DNA of 64,000 bases. Origin: Helicoverpa zea. Taxonomy: Eukaryota > Arthropoda > Insecta > Lepidoptera > Noctuidae. The position numbers and the translations under genes are program-made. The notes below the pieces were generated by a model. That model was not told the origin of the DNA, did not search any database, and was given only the letters and a program-made list of their open reading frames with translations. Location: NCBI RefSeq assembly GCF_022581195.2, contig NC_061472.1, positions 6,324,001 through 6,388,000 on the forward strand. Reading direction: 5' to 3'. Below, piece after piece: positions 29,701 to 34,400 of this stretch (positions are counted from its first letter, which is position 1; each line of letters opens with the position of its first letter).

Positions 29701-31481
29701 TAAATATTTATTTTCTAATTTGTGATCAAATTTAGTTTTTTTACGACAAATTCAAACAATATTTAAGTCCCTCTGCGCCATCATGTCTCCTACTTCAAAA
29801 AAAATCAACCTATTTTAACCAAACATTTTTATCTCCAGGCTGTCTAGTCTGTCTTGCTGGTGTAATATTCTGCCAGCGTCGAGGGACCCGCATGCCGTGG
29901 AACAAACAGAACAGAGTGCCTTCCAGCCCGCATTATATCACAGCTAAACAGAATAGCTACGTCACTGTGCCGTTGAAGGAAGTCGTAAGTACATACTACA
30001 TGCACCTAAATTTGGTTTATGTCATAGGGCTTTTATTCGTCGAAGCAATGTACTGAAGTTTTGGGTTGGAACAAGTTCAAAGTTTATCATTAAATATGTG
30101 TTTTTGCACAAGCATTATTAAGCAAAAAATAAATCACTTCGTTTTTGTAAAGTCGGTTAAAAAATTAACTTTCATAAGACTACGATGGGATAAAATCAAC
30201 ACTTAATTAAAAAAGGCATGTATTGTTTGAGGAATTAATCCTACTTATATTATAAATGTGAAAGTTTGTGAGAATGTATGGATGTATGTTTGTTATTCAA
30301 TCACGCAAAAACGGCTGGACCGATTTGATTGAAATTTGGTATGTAGATAGGTGATACTCTGGATTAACATATAGGCTACTTTTATCAACACACCACGCGG
30401 GCGAAGCCGCTGGCGGAAGCTAGTAGTCTCTAAATAAGTTTGAGGTCAGAATATTTTCATATCTTCATTGAAGACAATATTATACAACTATGCTTATCTG
30501 CAATGTGTAGTTCAAACCTAACCACCCTTTTCATATTCCTCATTTTTTTTAACCGACTTCCCAAAAAGGAGGAGGTTCTCAATTCGTCGGGATCTTTTTT
30601 TTTTTTTTTATTTTTTATGTATGTTCACCGATTACTCAGAGACGCCTCGACCGATTTGCAAAATTTTTTTTTTGTTTGATAGGGTTTACCTCCCAGGTGG
30701 TCCCATAGTCACCAGGTCAGGATCTGATGATGGAAACCCTGAGAAATCGAGGGCAACTTTCGAAAATCGTAGGCATACGTAGGGTAAAAACTTGACACTA
30801 AGGCGCATGTCTGATAACACTATGCAATGGTGAAGGCTTGGAGCTGACCTGATGATGAAGACCAGAGAAGGTCGAGGGAACTTGACAATTGAATATGTAA
30901 ACTACCTCGTGCTTGGGCTTATATTGTTCGTATTGATGAGAACTTTCCACTGCGGATATGACATGCGGATAGTGACAACTATGCTTGTCACTGAAAAGCT
31001 AAAAATAAAAAACTTTTTACAAAAAAATAAAACCGACTCCCAAAAACACTGAAAAGCAAAAAAAAACTATTCTTAGGTGCATCGGCCTAGAAGTCGGTGG
31101 CGTTATAAACTTAGTTACATCAATTAGACACCGACTTCTAGGCCGATGCACCTAAGAATAGTTTTTTTTTGCTTTTCAGTGTTTTTGGGAGTCGGTTTTA
31201 TTTTTTTGTAAAAAGTTTTTTAACATCACCATATTTTTCAACAGCCACGCAAAGCGAAACGCCAGCCCTCTTTCACTGGCATCGGCGGCACCAGCGGGAT
31301 CCTTCTCTCCAAAAGCAACAACATTTCCAACGCGAATAATCATAACAATGCCACGACTACCCCCAAGTTGTACCCTAAGGCCATAGCCAATGAGTACGAC
31401 TCACTTGGAACGTTACGAAGACATTCTAACCAGCCGAATAATAAGAATAATCTGGATATTGAGGAAGATAAGTTTTATTGA
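2621..31481 (+). CDS. Sema5c: Class 5 semaphorin, complete gene of 19 coding exons (spliced CDS 3315 nt, 1104 aa)
   Basis: Single-pass membrane guidance protein of the semaphorin 5 class, orthologous in layout to fly Sema5c and vertebrate SEMA5A/B. Seen in sequence: signal peptide (1-20), sema domain (about 40-480) with the class hallmark CGTHAFSPVC in exon 3 and DPHCGWD in the PSI domain (about 481-530), seven thrombospondin type 1 repeats (534-936, one atypical across exons 12-14), a transmembrane helix (about 967-989) and a cytoplasmic tail ending in EDKFY. WxxW motifs (WSHWSEW, WSSWSGW, WSDWGPW, WEAWGPW, WSCWSEW) are expected C-mannosylation sites. All 18 introns are GT-AG, phases agree throughout, and no internal stop or frameshift was found, so the gene looks functional. 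Binding of proteoglycans or plexin is known for the family and is only inferred here. The symbol follows the fly orthologue and could equally be written Sema5. Each exon is listed separately. Confidence 0.95.
2721..4439. other. Sema5 intron 1
   Basis: AT-rich. It contains a 3'-truncated piece of a tRNA-derived SINE (4050-4262), listed separately. Nothing else is recognised. Confidence 0.6.
4050..4262 (-). mobile_element. tRNA-derived SINE, body only (head missing)
   Basis: About 210 bp closely match 53230-53455, from the (GAT)n tract through gattatcg.ctacggcgg, tctcatagcccgatgggacgg and gagagatcaggcgcaggacc. The tRNA-like head present in the 53-kb copy is missing, so this copy is 5'-truncated in its own (minus-strand) orientation. 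Confidence 0.75.
4440..4545 (+). CDS. Sema5c: Sema5 coding exon 2 (start of sema domain)
   Basis: Acceptor tttttccag (to 4439), donor gtgact at 4546, phase 1 in and phase 2 out. It encodes residues 34-68, including FSQLLFDVARDQVIVGAR, the conserved first blades of a semaphorin beta-propeller. An overlapping 72-residue frame at 4339-4557 is a wrong-frame shadow. Confidence 0.92.
5765..5850. mobile_element. Fragment of a dispersed lepidopteran repeat (ggtcggcttccagtc family)
   Basis: Shares ttcccaa.tatgtt..ggtcggcttccagtc with copies at 26525-26605 and 38925-39120. Three copies in one window show that it is a dispersed repeat. Its class cannot be settled from these fragments. Confidence 0.6.
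8383..8544. mobile_element. 162-bp MITE, PIF/Harbinger type
   Basis: Terminal inverted repeats of about 48 bp share ACGCACTGTCGACTAGTCGC near both ends, with outer tips GGGCCTGT and GGGCTATT. The element is flanked by TTA on both sides (8380-8382 and 8545-8547). A 3-bp TTA duplication with GGG-starting ends is the PIF/Harbinger pattern. It has no coding capacity. Confidence 0.85.
9249..9345. promoter_or_regulatory. Cluster of TATCGAT-like motifs (DRE/BEAF-type)
   Basis: A perfect TATCGATA octamer lies at 9251-9258, with atttcgatacc, cctatcggtaacc and catatcgatta close by. In flies TATCGATA is bound by DREF and related CGATA motifs by BEAF-32. Function here is inference only. Confidence 0.25.
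10182..10389 (+). CDS. Sema5c: Sema5 coding exon 3 (sema domain, CGTHAFSPVC)
   Basis: Acceptor ttgttcccag, donor gtatgt, phase 2 in and 0 out. It encodes residues 69-138 with GQTEDDCRNYIKVLL and LFACGTHAFSPVC. The latter is the most diagnostic semaphorin motif, a disulfide-bearing propeller strand. Confidence 0.95.
10528..11382. repeat. Segment flanked by a perfect 30-bp direct repeat
   Basis: The 30-bp sequence beginning ataaaacatggtgcattt and ending acagctaggact occurs at 10528-10557 and again at 11353-11382. Between the copies is composite repeat DNA, including ccgccattttgtaccggcggccatcttgg-like sequence and a SINE-like copy. It is either a long target-site duplication or a local duplication. 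Confidence 0.6.
10934..11095 (-). mobile_element. SINE-like repeat, 'gtgagggagtg' family, copy 1
   Basis: Shares agcaacggtgagggagtgc.aactcttactgacta, cgtcgtaggccttttat and ggtaactctttcgaacaat with copies at 13515, 48757 and 56015. Orientation is assigned from copy 2, whose poly(T) side marks the tail of a minus-strand element. Confidence 0.7.
11397..11494. mobile_element. Small palindromic MITE (about 98 bp)
   Basis: The two ends are imperfect inverted repeats, tcacactggcagattttccgc on the left and the complement of gcggaatatccgctagtgtga on the right (18 of 21 positions agree). No clear target duplication was seen. Confidence 0.5.
12153..12307 (+). CDS. Sema5c: Sema5 coding exon 4 (sema domain)
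   Basis: Acceptor tttgcctccag, donor gtaaaa at 12308, phase 0 in and 2 out. It encodes residues 139-189 with CPYNPHSNVTAILASNGEY and YAGTPTDFASSDTAIC. SNVT is an N-glycosylation sequon. The YAGTxxDF block is typical of sema domains. Confidence 0.93.
12391..12501 (+). mobile_element. Non-LTR retrotransposon 3' tail
   Basis: Contains gaggcctgtgtccaacagtggga, then ggctgatgatgatgatga. This gaggcctgtgcccagcagtgggac...ggct(gat)n ending is very common as the 3' tail of lepidopteran non-LTR elements. Related tails lie at 19486-19535 (minus) and 38466-38516. Confidence 0.7.
13515..13674 (-). mobile_element. SINE-like retroelement, 'gtgagggagtg' family, copy 2, with 15-bp target duplication
   Basis: A 160-bp insertion is flanked by agttctttgcatctt at 13500-13514 and 13675-13689, a perfect 15-bp target-site duplication. 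A poly(T) run directly follows the left duplication, so the element's A-tail is on the minus strand. The 3'-proximal part reads tcatttgatgatttttgacgtcg in its own orientation. No internal ORF. Confidence 0.85.
13773..13932 (+). CDS. Sema5c: Sema5 coding exon 5 (sema domain)
   Basis: Acceptor tttctccacag, donor gtaaat at 13933, phase 2 in and 0 out. It encodes residues 190-243, including LNEPQFVGSFEDDSFVYFVF and REVAVEFMNCGK. This is the highly conserved semaphorin core (FVGS...D..YFFFRE). Confidence 0.95.
13933..16086. other. Sema5 intron 5
   Basis: Mostly AT-rich DNA with a short GC-rich patch at 15061-15140. No gene, transposon ends or RNA gene could be recognised. A minus-strand frame at 15911-16165 overlaps exon 6 and is a shadow. 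Confidence 0.5.
16087..16286 (+). CDS. Sema5c: Sema5 coding exon 6 (sema domain)
   Basis: Acceptor ttaacccttcag, donor gtaagt at 16287, phase 0 in and 2 out. It encodes residues 244-309: IYSRIARVCKNDPGG, WSTFLKARLKCSVPGD and VPFHYDEVQSV. SRIARVCKxDxGG and W.TFLKARL.CS are hallmark sema-domain blocks. Confidence 0.96.
16287..16893. other. Sema5 intron 6
   Basis: Holds a non-autonomous Helitron at 16632-16830. The acceptor of exon 7 follows 63 nt later. Confidence 0.6.
16632..16830 (-). mobile_element. Non-autonomous Helitron (199 bp)
   Basis: Reads CTAGCTTCTGCCAGCGG at the left edge and TTATAATATTAGTATAGA at the right, so on the minus strand it begins TCTATACTAATATTATAA and ends CTAG. It sits between A and T, as Helitrons do. 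It has the common lepidopteran 'ccgtaccgggataaaaagtagcctat' body. Confidence 0.8.
16894..17055 (+). CDS. Sema5c: Sema5 coding exon 7 (sema domain)
   Basis: Acceptor ttttcccacag, donor gttagt at 17056, phase 2 in and 2 out. It encodes residues 310-363 with GSAVCIYSMSDIHAAFEG and PYKVQDRPSSTWEP. This matches the conserved GSAVC.Y.M.DI...F.G.YK pattern. Confidence 0.95.
17056..17310. other. Sema5 intron 7
   Basis: AT-rich. No feature recognised. Confidence 0.5.
17311..17608 (+). CDS. Sema5c: Sema5 coding exon 8 (end of sema domain)
   Basis: Acceptor tatcttccacag, donor gtgagt at 17609, phase 2 in and 0 out. It encodes residues 364-463, with RFTHVTVDVTSA, VLYVATQEGNVLKLAVLP and a NSS glycosylation sequon. 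It forms the last propeller blades. Confidence 0.95.
17609..17984. other. Sema5 intron 8, with fragment of an aaccgactt-type repeat
   Basis: At about 17735-17790 the sequence ccagattaaaaatcttctcctttttgggaagtcggttaaa is the complement of the aaccgacttcccaaaaaggag start of the repeat at 30548. It is therefore an inverted fragment of that family. Confidence 0.5.
17985..18195 (+). CDS. Sema5c: Sema5 coding exon 9 (PSI domain)
   Basis: Acceptor tattttcccag, donor gtaagg at 18196, phase 0 in and 1 out. It encodes residues 464-533 with VYIGGRAGVFRI, then the PSI cysteine knot: CSRYTGRSGCVLAGDPHCGW. From here to exon 16 the exons are much richer in G+C than the introns around them. Confidence 0.95.
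18581..18736 (+). CDS. Sema5c: Sema5 coding exon 10 (thrombospondin repeat 1)
   Basis: Acceptor ttttcccccag, donor gtaagg at 18737, phase 1 in and 1 out. It encodes residues 534-585: VDGGWSHWSEWEPC, CVCRTRRCDNPRPAYGGQNC. This is a complete TSP type 1 fold with WxxWxxW and the RxR layer residues. Confidence 0.94.
18737..19212. other. Sema5 intron 10
   Basis: Contains cagtgccggattaagtta and ggggcccctagcaaa, which resemble a dispersed repeat. No other copy is in the window, so this is uncertain. A plus-strand frame at 18481-18906 is read-through of exon 10. Confidence 0.35.
19213..19398 (+). CDS. Sema5c: Sema5 coding exon 11 (thrombospondin repeat 2)
   Basis: Acceptor gctagcatatcag (weak polypyrimidine tract), donor gttagt at 19399, phase 1 in and 1 out. 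It encodes residues 586-647 with VHGGWSSWSGWSKCSASCG, SRRRTCSAPEPKFGG and a NCT sequon. The usual WSxWSxWSxCSxxCG pattern is intact. Confidence 0.93.
19399..19774. other. Sema5 intron 11 with inverted non-LTR tail
   Basis: At 19486-19535 lies tattagcctatgctgtccca, then ctgctgggcaaaggcctccc. This is the reverse complement of the gaggcct...cagtgggac...ggct tail seen at 12391. The rest is AT-rich. Confidence 0.65.
19775..20023 (+). CDS. Sema5c: Sema5 coding exon 12 (thrombospondin repeat 3, start of 4)
   Basis: Acceptor ttatctacccag, donor gtatgt at 20024, phase 1 in and 1 out. It encodes residues 648-730: AAVDGGWSDWGPWSPC, RRRECNNPAPKNGGAEC, then VRKATAWTPWVQIPG, which opens the atypical fourth repeat known from class 5 semaphorins. 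An alternative acceptor 15 nt downstream (gcggcag) is possible. Confidence 0.93.
20113..20189 (+). CDS. Sema5c: Sema5 coding exon 13 (atypical thrombospondin repeat 4)
   Basis: Acceptor tgttgtgtag, donor gtatgt at 20190, phase 1 in and 0 out. It encodes residues 731-756: GNGSDGSYTEKRFKFQC and RAPSPEQLK. The RFxxxCRAP signature is shared with the divergent TSR of vertebrate SEMA5. At 77 nt it is the smallest exon. Confidence 0.88.
20274..20496 (+). CDS. Sema5c: Sema5 coding exon 14 (thrombospondin repeat 5)
   Basis: Acceptor gtctcttgaacag, donor gtgagt at 20497, phase 0 in and 1 out. It encodes residues 757-830, with GWEAWGPWQPCSVPCGAG and RRRRCVRHPC. The exon is extremely GC-rich, so long wrong-frame ORFs appear on both strands (20206-20576). 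The intron just downstream carries a degenerate copy of its central part. Confidence 0.93.
20507..20576 (+). pseudogene. Degenerate partial copy of thrombospondin exon 14
   Basis: GGLEAWGFWELCSVPSPGAR is readable in the frame that continues exon 14, against GWEAWGPWQPCSVPCGAGQ in the exon. Nucleotides ggaggcgtgggg and gctgtgctccgtgcc align with the exon. It lies 10 nt after a good donor (gtgagt) and has no acceptor of its own, so I read it as a relic of a tandem duplication. Confidence 0.55.
20757..20960 (+). mobile_element. Candidate SINE with a 5S-rRNA-like segment
   Basis: The 41 nt at about 20859-20899 (ttaagcaacgcttggcgctg, then tcggtccgtggataggtgacc) align without gaps to the internal part of insect 5S rRNA: TTAAGCAAC, GGCG, GT, GT, GAT and GGTGACC coincide, about 30 of 41 positions by eye. 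That region holds the pol III internal promoter in 5S genes. It is preceded by gtaaagtaatctttattgta. It is not a complete 5S gene. Confidence 0.45.
21028..21195 (+). CDS. Sema5c: Sema5 coding exon 15 (thrombospondin repeat 6)
   Basis: Acceptor atttcttctcag, donor gtaagg at 21196, phase 1 in and 1 out. It encodes residues 831-886: GEWSCWSEWSECSGECSDG, HRTRTRLCVSPEGC, RRVCVNNC. It is followed by the 6.85-kb intron that holds the DIRS element. Confidence 0.94.
21377..21559 (-). mobile_element. Non-autonomous Helitron (183 bp)
   Basis: Left edge CTAGCTTCCGCCAGCGGCTT, right edge ATTTATAATATAAGGA, lying between A and T. On the minus strand it starts TCCTTATATTATAAAT and ends in a GC-rich stem plus CTAG. 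It is near-identical, in inverted orientation, to the element at 30239-30423. Confidence 0.85.
21792..21953 (+). repeat. DIRS left inverted terminal repeat
   Basis: 162 bp from ttatttgaagcttactag to cacagttcgtcattg, the exact reverse complement of 26872-27033. The 16 nt outside it (21776-21791, beginning ATTaaattcttgacc) are unique to the left end and are repeated only in the internal complementary region. Confidence 0.9.
22192..22405 (+). pseudogene. DIRS gag-like frame remnant
   Basis: After an acceptor-like tttgttttcag, an ATG at 22192 gives MSDL then a stop. A shifted frame continues for about 70 residues (YKANTDAVNNKATTARARDY...) without a recognised domain. By position, between the left repeat and RT, it is the probable gag relic. 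The frameshift breaks it after three codons. Confidence 0.4.
22434..22771. repeat. 99-bp tandem repeats inside the DIRS element
   Basis: Units starting ttttcggccttgaaagactt begin at 22434, 22533, 22632 and 22731. The first three are nearly identical and the fourth merges into the next array. Each contains a short hairpin, ccccccatgggggt. The period is a multiple of three, so the minus strand reads as 33-residue repeats. Confidence 0.9.
22772..23095. repeat. 108-bp tandem repeats inside the DIRS element
   Basis: Units starting ccagtaagtatactagcca begin at 22772, 22880 and 22988 (period 108). They share the core agccaccccc...ggggtcgg.tcattatcacgg with the 99-bp array, then add acccgcgcagggtaccaatc. 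The two arrays derive from one ancestral unit. Confidence 0.88.
23449..24220 (+). pseudogene. DIRS reverse transcriptase, broken
   Basis: Recognisable blocks are FLSNMFLVPK, VDLAQAYFYLPVAEGHRY and LLQITCLPFGLSTAPKTFA. This matches DIRS-type RT (LDLKDAYFHIP...LPFGLSTAPR). Frame changes occur between FLVPK and VDLAQ and again after LSTAPK. At about 23893 the catalytic box reads VYLDFLV, so one of the two catalytic aspartates of YLDD is missing. It cannot be active as written. Confidence 0.75.
24221..24545. other. AT-rich interruption between RT and RNase H of the DIRS element
   Basis: About 325 bp of strongly AT-rich sequence without coding character separates the end of the RT homology from the RNase H homology. 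This may be a small unrecognised insertion. No terminal repeats were found. Confidence 0.35.
24546..25290 (+). pseudogene. DIRS RNase H domain and following region, broken
   Basis: FFGYIVGSRLGEWSIAM is followed by LITTDASDVGWG (the TDAS box with a catalytic Asp) and CDLKEMLAVL (the catalytic Glu). Further on come ADHLSRHKPPPEWHL, VDLFASKRA and PLDLKDPKAGFHDAF, which are usual in the DIRS RT/RNase H polyprotein. Frameshifts fall near 24755 and 24960. Confidence 0.7.
25555..26400 (+). pseudogene. DIRS tyrosine recombinase, broken
   Basis: Pieces in three frames are SVIATLCNAETTLELGSHVL, IDQLVTYLSAVNV, ATSRHTAALSFASLF, and at the C-terminus GNWRSGNTFAHFYRR and SRLFNNPAD then stop at 26400. The HFYRR box carries the expected nucleophilic tyrosine. 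In DIRS elements this enzyme joins a circular DNA intermediate to the target in place of an integrase. Stops at 25915 and near 26182 break the frame. Confidence 0.7.
26525..26605. mobile_element. Dispersed repeat fragment nested in the DIRS element
   Basis: tttcccaactatgttgaggt, then cggcttccagtctaacagga matches the family at 5765 and 38925. It lies between the recombinase stop and the internal complementary region. Confidence 0.6.
26744..26842 (-). repeat. DIRS internal complementary region (copy of the joined ends)
   Basis: On the minus strand this segment reads as the right end of the element joined to its left end. 26744-26784 is the reverse complement of 21776-21816, and 26782-26842 is the reverse complement of the right end 27019-27079. 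The two halves share one AAT core at 26782-26784, equal to the ATT found once at each outer end. In DIRS-1 this region templates completion of the ends and formation of a circular intermediate. Confidence 0.88.
26872..27033 (-). repeat. DIRS right inverted terminal repeat
   Basis: Begins caatgacgaactgtggccgc and ends actagtaagcttcaaataa. It is the exact reverse complement of the left repeat. A further 46 nt (27034-27079, ending gctgctATT) belong to the right end only. Confidence 0.9.
27455..27583 (+). pseudogene. Truncated THAP zinc-finger fragment (42 aa)
   Basis: MNVYKVCVVRDCGNTT, then LFIHVPLNKN and YWQRI. This fits the start of a THAP (C2CH) DNA-binding finger: first Cys pair (C7, C12), then F-x-x-P and the invariant W. 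The second half with the C-x2-H pair is absent after the stop at 27581-27583. It is probably the N-terminus of a transposase in an internally deleted element. Confidence 0.6.
28047..28196 (+). CDS. Sema5c: Sema5 coding exon 16 (thrombospondin repeat 7)
   Basis: Acceptor gtttcttccag, donor gtgagg at 28197, phase 1 in and 1 out. It encodes residues 887-936: AGWGEWGAWSPCAGGERVRK, RACLSGACLGAQLQVARC. An overlapping open frame at 28002-28247 is a different frame. Confidence 0.92.
28534..28656 (+). CDS. Sema5c: Sema5 coding exon 17 (juxtamembrane, first half of TM helix)
   Basis: Acceptor tttttttcaacag, donor gtaagt at 28657, phase 1 in and 1 out. It encodes residues 937-977: LYAMPAYSQNVEMASFVTMA, a NET sequon, then SLGSIIGCVVAAFVM. 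The helix is interrupted by intron 17. Confidence 0.9.
28657..29838. other. Sema5 intron 17, with 46-bp minisatellite
   Basis: This intron splits the transmembrane helix. The 368-bp array at 29247-29614 is described separately. Two atagatggcgctgtt / ctagatggcgttgt motifs lie at 28694-28750. Otherwise AT-rich. Confidence 0.5.
29247..29614. repeat. Perfect 46-bp minisatellite, 8 copies
   Basis: Units beginning ctttaaatgtttattgtaag start at 29247, 29293, 29339, 29385, 29431, 29477, 29523 and 29569. By eye the copies are identical, so the array is young or actively homogenised and probably length-variable. Confidence 0.95.
29839..29984 (+). CDS. Sema5c: Sema5 coding exon 18 (second half of TM helix, cytoplasmic stop-transfer)
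   Basis: Acceptor tttatctccag, donor gtaagt at 29985, phase 1 in and 0 out. It encodes residues 978-1026: GCLVCLAGVIFCQRRGTR. The basic QRRGTR after the helix fixes an extracellular N-terminus. Cytoplasmic SSPHYITAKQNSYVTVPLKE follows. Confidence 0.93.
30239..30423 (+). mobile_element. Non-autonomous Helitron (185 bp)
   Basis: Starts TCCTACTTATATTATAAATG after an A and ends with a GC-rich stem (gcgggcgaagccgctggcgg) plus AAGCTAG before a T. These are the 5' TC, 3' hairpin and CTAG ends of a Helitron inserted between A and T. Its body (acggctggaccgatttgat) is the lepidopteran type. Confidence 0.88.
30548..31228. mobile_element. Unclassified lepidopteran repeat (aaccgacttcc...) ending in a long hairpin
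   Basis: Starts aaccgacttcccaaaaagga, then ggttctcaattcgtcgg, and runs through repeat-type sequence (gatgatggaaaccctgagaaa, ccactgcggatatgac) to the 93-bp inverted repeat at 31007-31221. Fragments of the family occur at about 17735-17790. It fills most of intron 18 before exon 19. Confidence 0.55.
31007..31221. repeat. Perfect 93-bp inverted repeat with 29-nt loop
   Basis: Left arm 31007-31099 (starts aaaaaactttttac, ends aagtcggtg) is the exact reverse complement of right arm 31129-31221. I checked it base by base. The loop is 31100-31128. The right arm ends 23 nt before exon 19 and immediately precedes its acceptor region. Confidence 0.95.
31245..31481 (+). CDS. Sema5c: Sema5 coding exon 19 (cytoplasmic tail and stop)
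   Basis: Acceptor atttttcaacag (to 31244), phase 0 in. It encodes residues 1027-1104 and ends in TGA at 31479-31481. The tail contains an Asn-rich linker, then PKAIANEYDSLGTLRRHSNQ and PNNKNNLDIEEDKFY, a block I recognise as strongly conserved at the C-terminus of class 5 semaphorins. A perfect 93-bp inverted repeat ends 23 nt before the exon. Confidence 0.94.
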   Translation, partial: PRKAKRQPSFTGIGGTSGILLSKSNNISNANNHNNATTTPKLYPKAIANEYDSLGTLRRHSNQPNNKNNLDIEEDKFY

Positions 31482-34400
31482 AGAATTTAAAGGTATGTCT
31501 TACCTATTTTTCAGTGCCACCGCGTCTTTTGAGCAGTTGACAGCGGTCAGTTTGCAAGGTATACATATGGGACCATCCCCACTCCAAAATTCTTGAGGAT
31601 GATACCATTTTTTGTACGGAATGACAGTATAATAACAGTGGTTTTCATTAACAAATGCCTACTTTGATGATCGTCTTTTCTTCGGCACAAAAGTACAGAC
31701 TGTAAGAGAAGTTCAGAGACAAAGTGACAAAGAAAAGTGGACATTATAGTAATGAGGTTAAAGTCGATAACGAGTAAAGCCTGTGATAGTAAGAGATGGA
31801 TTCTATTTAGATAGACGAAACAGTGTTGCTACTGTTAATTTTTGTGTTTTTATTTTGACAATGTCGCAGTATGAATGTTTCAAGGTTAATATTTTTTGTG
31901 CATTTATTGAACTAAGGCCCAAGTTCACTGACAACATAAAAGTTAGTTTCCTCAAAATCACAGTTTATCACAAATTTTACCGCACAAGTTTCAAAGAGAA
32001 AAAGTTGGTACTTACGTTTAATTTGGCGGTGTACTGGGGCCTCAAATATATACGTATTTCTATATGTAATAATGACAATATTTATACATACAACTGTGAC
32101 GTAAACCTTGCCTTGACAAAGTACATTTGTACGTAACTATGTTACATTTTGCCTTACAAATAGTTCCTGGCAGTTAGTATGGAATCTCTAAAGAATAGTT
32201 GAATGATTTCCCTAGTTGGTTTAAAATTTATTCCTGTGTACATCATTGTTGCAATGTTAGAACTCTAGATAGCATTGTTTATTTCTAGCATTTCAGTAAT
32301 GATGTTTCTGTACCGTCAAGAATATCCCTCCAATTTATTTTATACGATGAAAAAGGTATGTTAGACGTAAATGAAATTTAAATGTGCCTGGTATGTTTTT
32401 GCTATCATTATATCATTTCTGTTGGTGAAATAATGTTGTCGGAATGATTATTATTTTTTTTTAATTATGGCTATGTTAACTATTATTGTTTCTATATTTT
32501 ATTGAATTTTTCTATTTTCTTTTTTTATACAACAAACTGTGAATGAAGTTTGCTATAAAAAGTGAGATGAGTGAGGTGGTATCTTTTCTAAGAAACAAAA
32601 TTTGCTACGGGACCAACATAATGTCGCAGAATATAATTAACTGCGATCAATGGCTTGATTTTAAATAACTCGAAAATCTAAATGCTTAGTTTGCAGTAAA
32701 ACACGACATATCAACAATGTCTGTCTTAGTTTTCTTTTGTAAAATATTAGTTTTTAATAAATAAGTATTGTGATTAGTCGTAGAAAACGAATCCAGTGCC
32801 ATTCTACTAAAACATGTAAAAATGACCTAATCCCTGTGTATTTTAGTTTTTAATTTAAAAAGAGTTTGTTTCAAAAAAGTATGTGCCATGTAAATAAGTA
32901 ACGTATTTTAATATTATGTAAACGTGTAAATAAAAATGTAGTTATCAAAATTAAGAAATATATTTTATATTAAGCAGTACAAAGAGAGGTGCCTTCACAT
33001 ACAATAAATATATATTAAAAAAATACAGATACATATTTACAATATTGAAATAGATGGTTATTTACATAATATAATTATTATTATATTTTATGTAGAAAAT
33101 TGTACGTAAATACATATGTAAAGGTTGTTGAATGAATTTCGACATTTTGAACGGCTCATGTTGAGTCAAATATAGAGAAAAGTGTGGGTTTGTATGTGAA
33201 TTTTTATACTTTTGTATTTTATTGTGTAAGTTATAAATGAGGCAAGTTTACACTTTCATTAGGACCAGCAAACACAAAAATATGAATACTTGGCTAAGCG
33301 GATTATTTTTTACAAATGGCTCTAATAAAAGTGTAAACAAAGCTTAATATAAGTTTATGAAGTGTGTTTTGAGCTTATTTTCCTATTAATTTTGTATGAG
33401 AATGGTACCAAAACATTTTTTTTGTTGATATCATGAATGAAATGCGAAACTGGCTATATCAATTGGTCTCACTGAGGGTGTAGGGTAGGTATGCGGATTT
33501 TTTATTTTGTTATATGTGAGTTGCTATCTTTTTTCAAAATTCATTTCAATTACAAAATAACATAATTTCCAGAGGAATTAAACAAAATAGGGGTATTAAA
33601 AATATTTGTAACAATATTTTACCCTATGTGGATTTATTTGCCTTAAAATAACATTCAATTATTTTAGAACATCACTTGAAAAATGTGAACACTCAAACCC
33701 AAAGCTATATTCAAAAAAAACTCTTACAATATCTATCAAACTCATTGCTTATAGCCCTCCCACGTTCACTTTCGCACTTGAAACATTTCCACATAACATT
33801 AGCTATGTGTCGCATGATGGATAGGTTCTGAAGGTCAGCAAGTCTGATGCTACTCTAATGTTTTATGACGTAGCCCTTTGTTTGGCAGTAGACAGCCTTG
33901 CTGTATTGTCTATCGATTCGTGCCAATGAAGATATCATTAGGGAATACTGGGTTAAGTGAAAATTTCCGTCACAATGAGGGCCTTGTTTATATTAGTTTT
34001 TTTACTGGTTTTTGTGTTTTACATAGGTTTGAAAATGTAACGCTCACGTAAGAAAATCGCTCACGTAAAAAGGAGATTCTAGACTATCAGTGACGTCATT
34101 TCGGTTAAGTAGCGATTTTTTTAAATCTTATCATATTGTACACAAAATACTTCAAACATTTGAACCATTTCATTCGCAACACTATTCAAGACCAGTGAAG
34201 AGTATTTGGGTAACCTATTTCATTCCTAATACTTACAGTCAAAACCAGTAAAGACTCCCAAATTAAACTCCATCCTAAAACAGTATATCTTTGCAAATAG
34301 GTCCATATTACAAAGGGTAGGGTATTGGTGCTAGTTCCCCATTAACGCCATAGTACGTGGGCTGATGGTAATACAATGGGTTTCACTTAGGGCCTTCGTA

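Noticed and set aside
30545..30680. Possible short gene in the 79-codon frame at 30440-30679
   Set aside because: Falls across a Helitron edge and the start of the aaccgacttcc repeat, with homopolymer T tracts. There is no coding signal.
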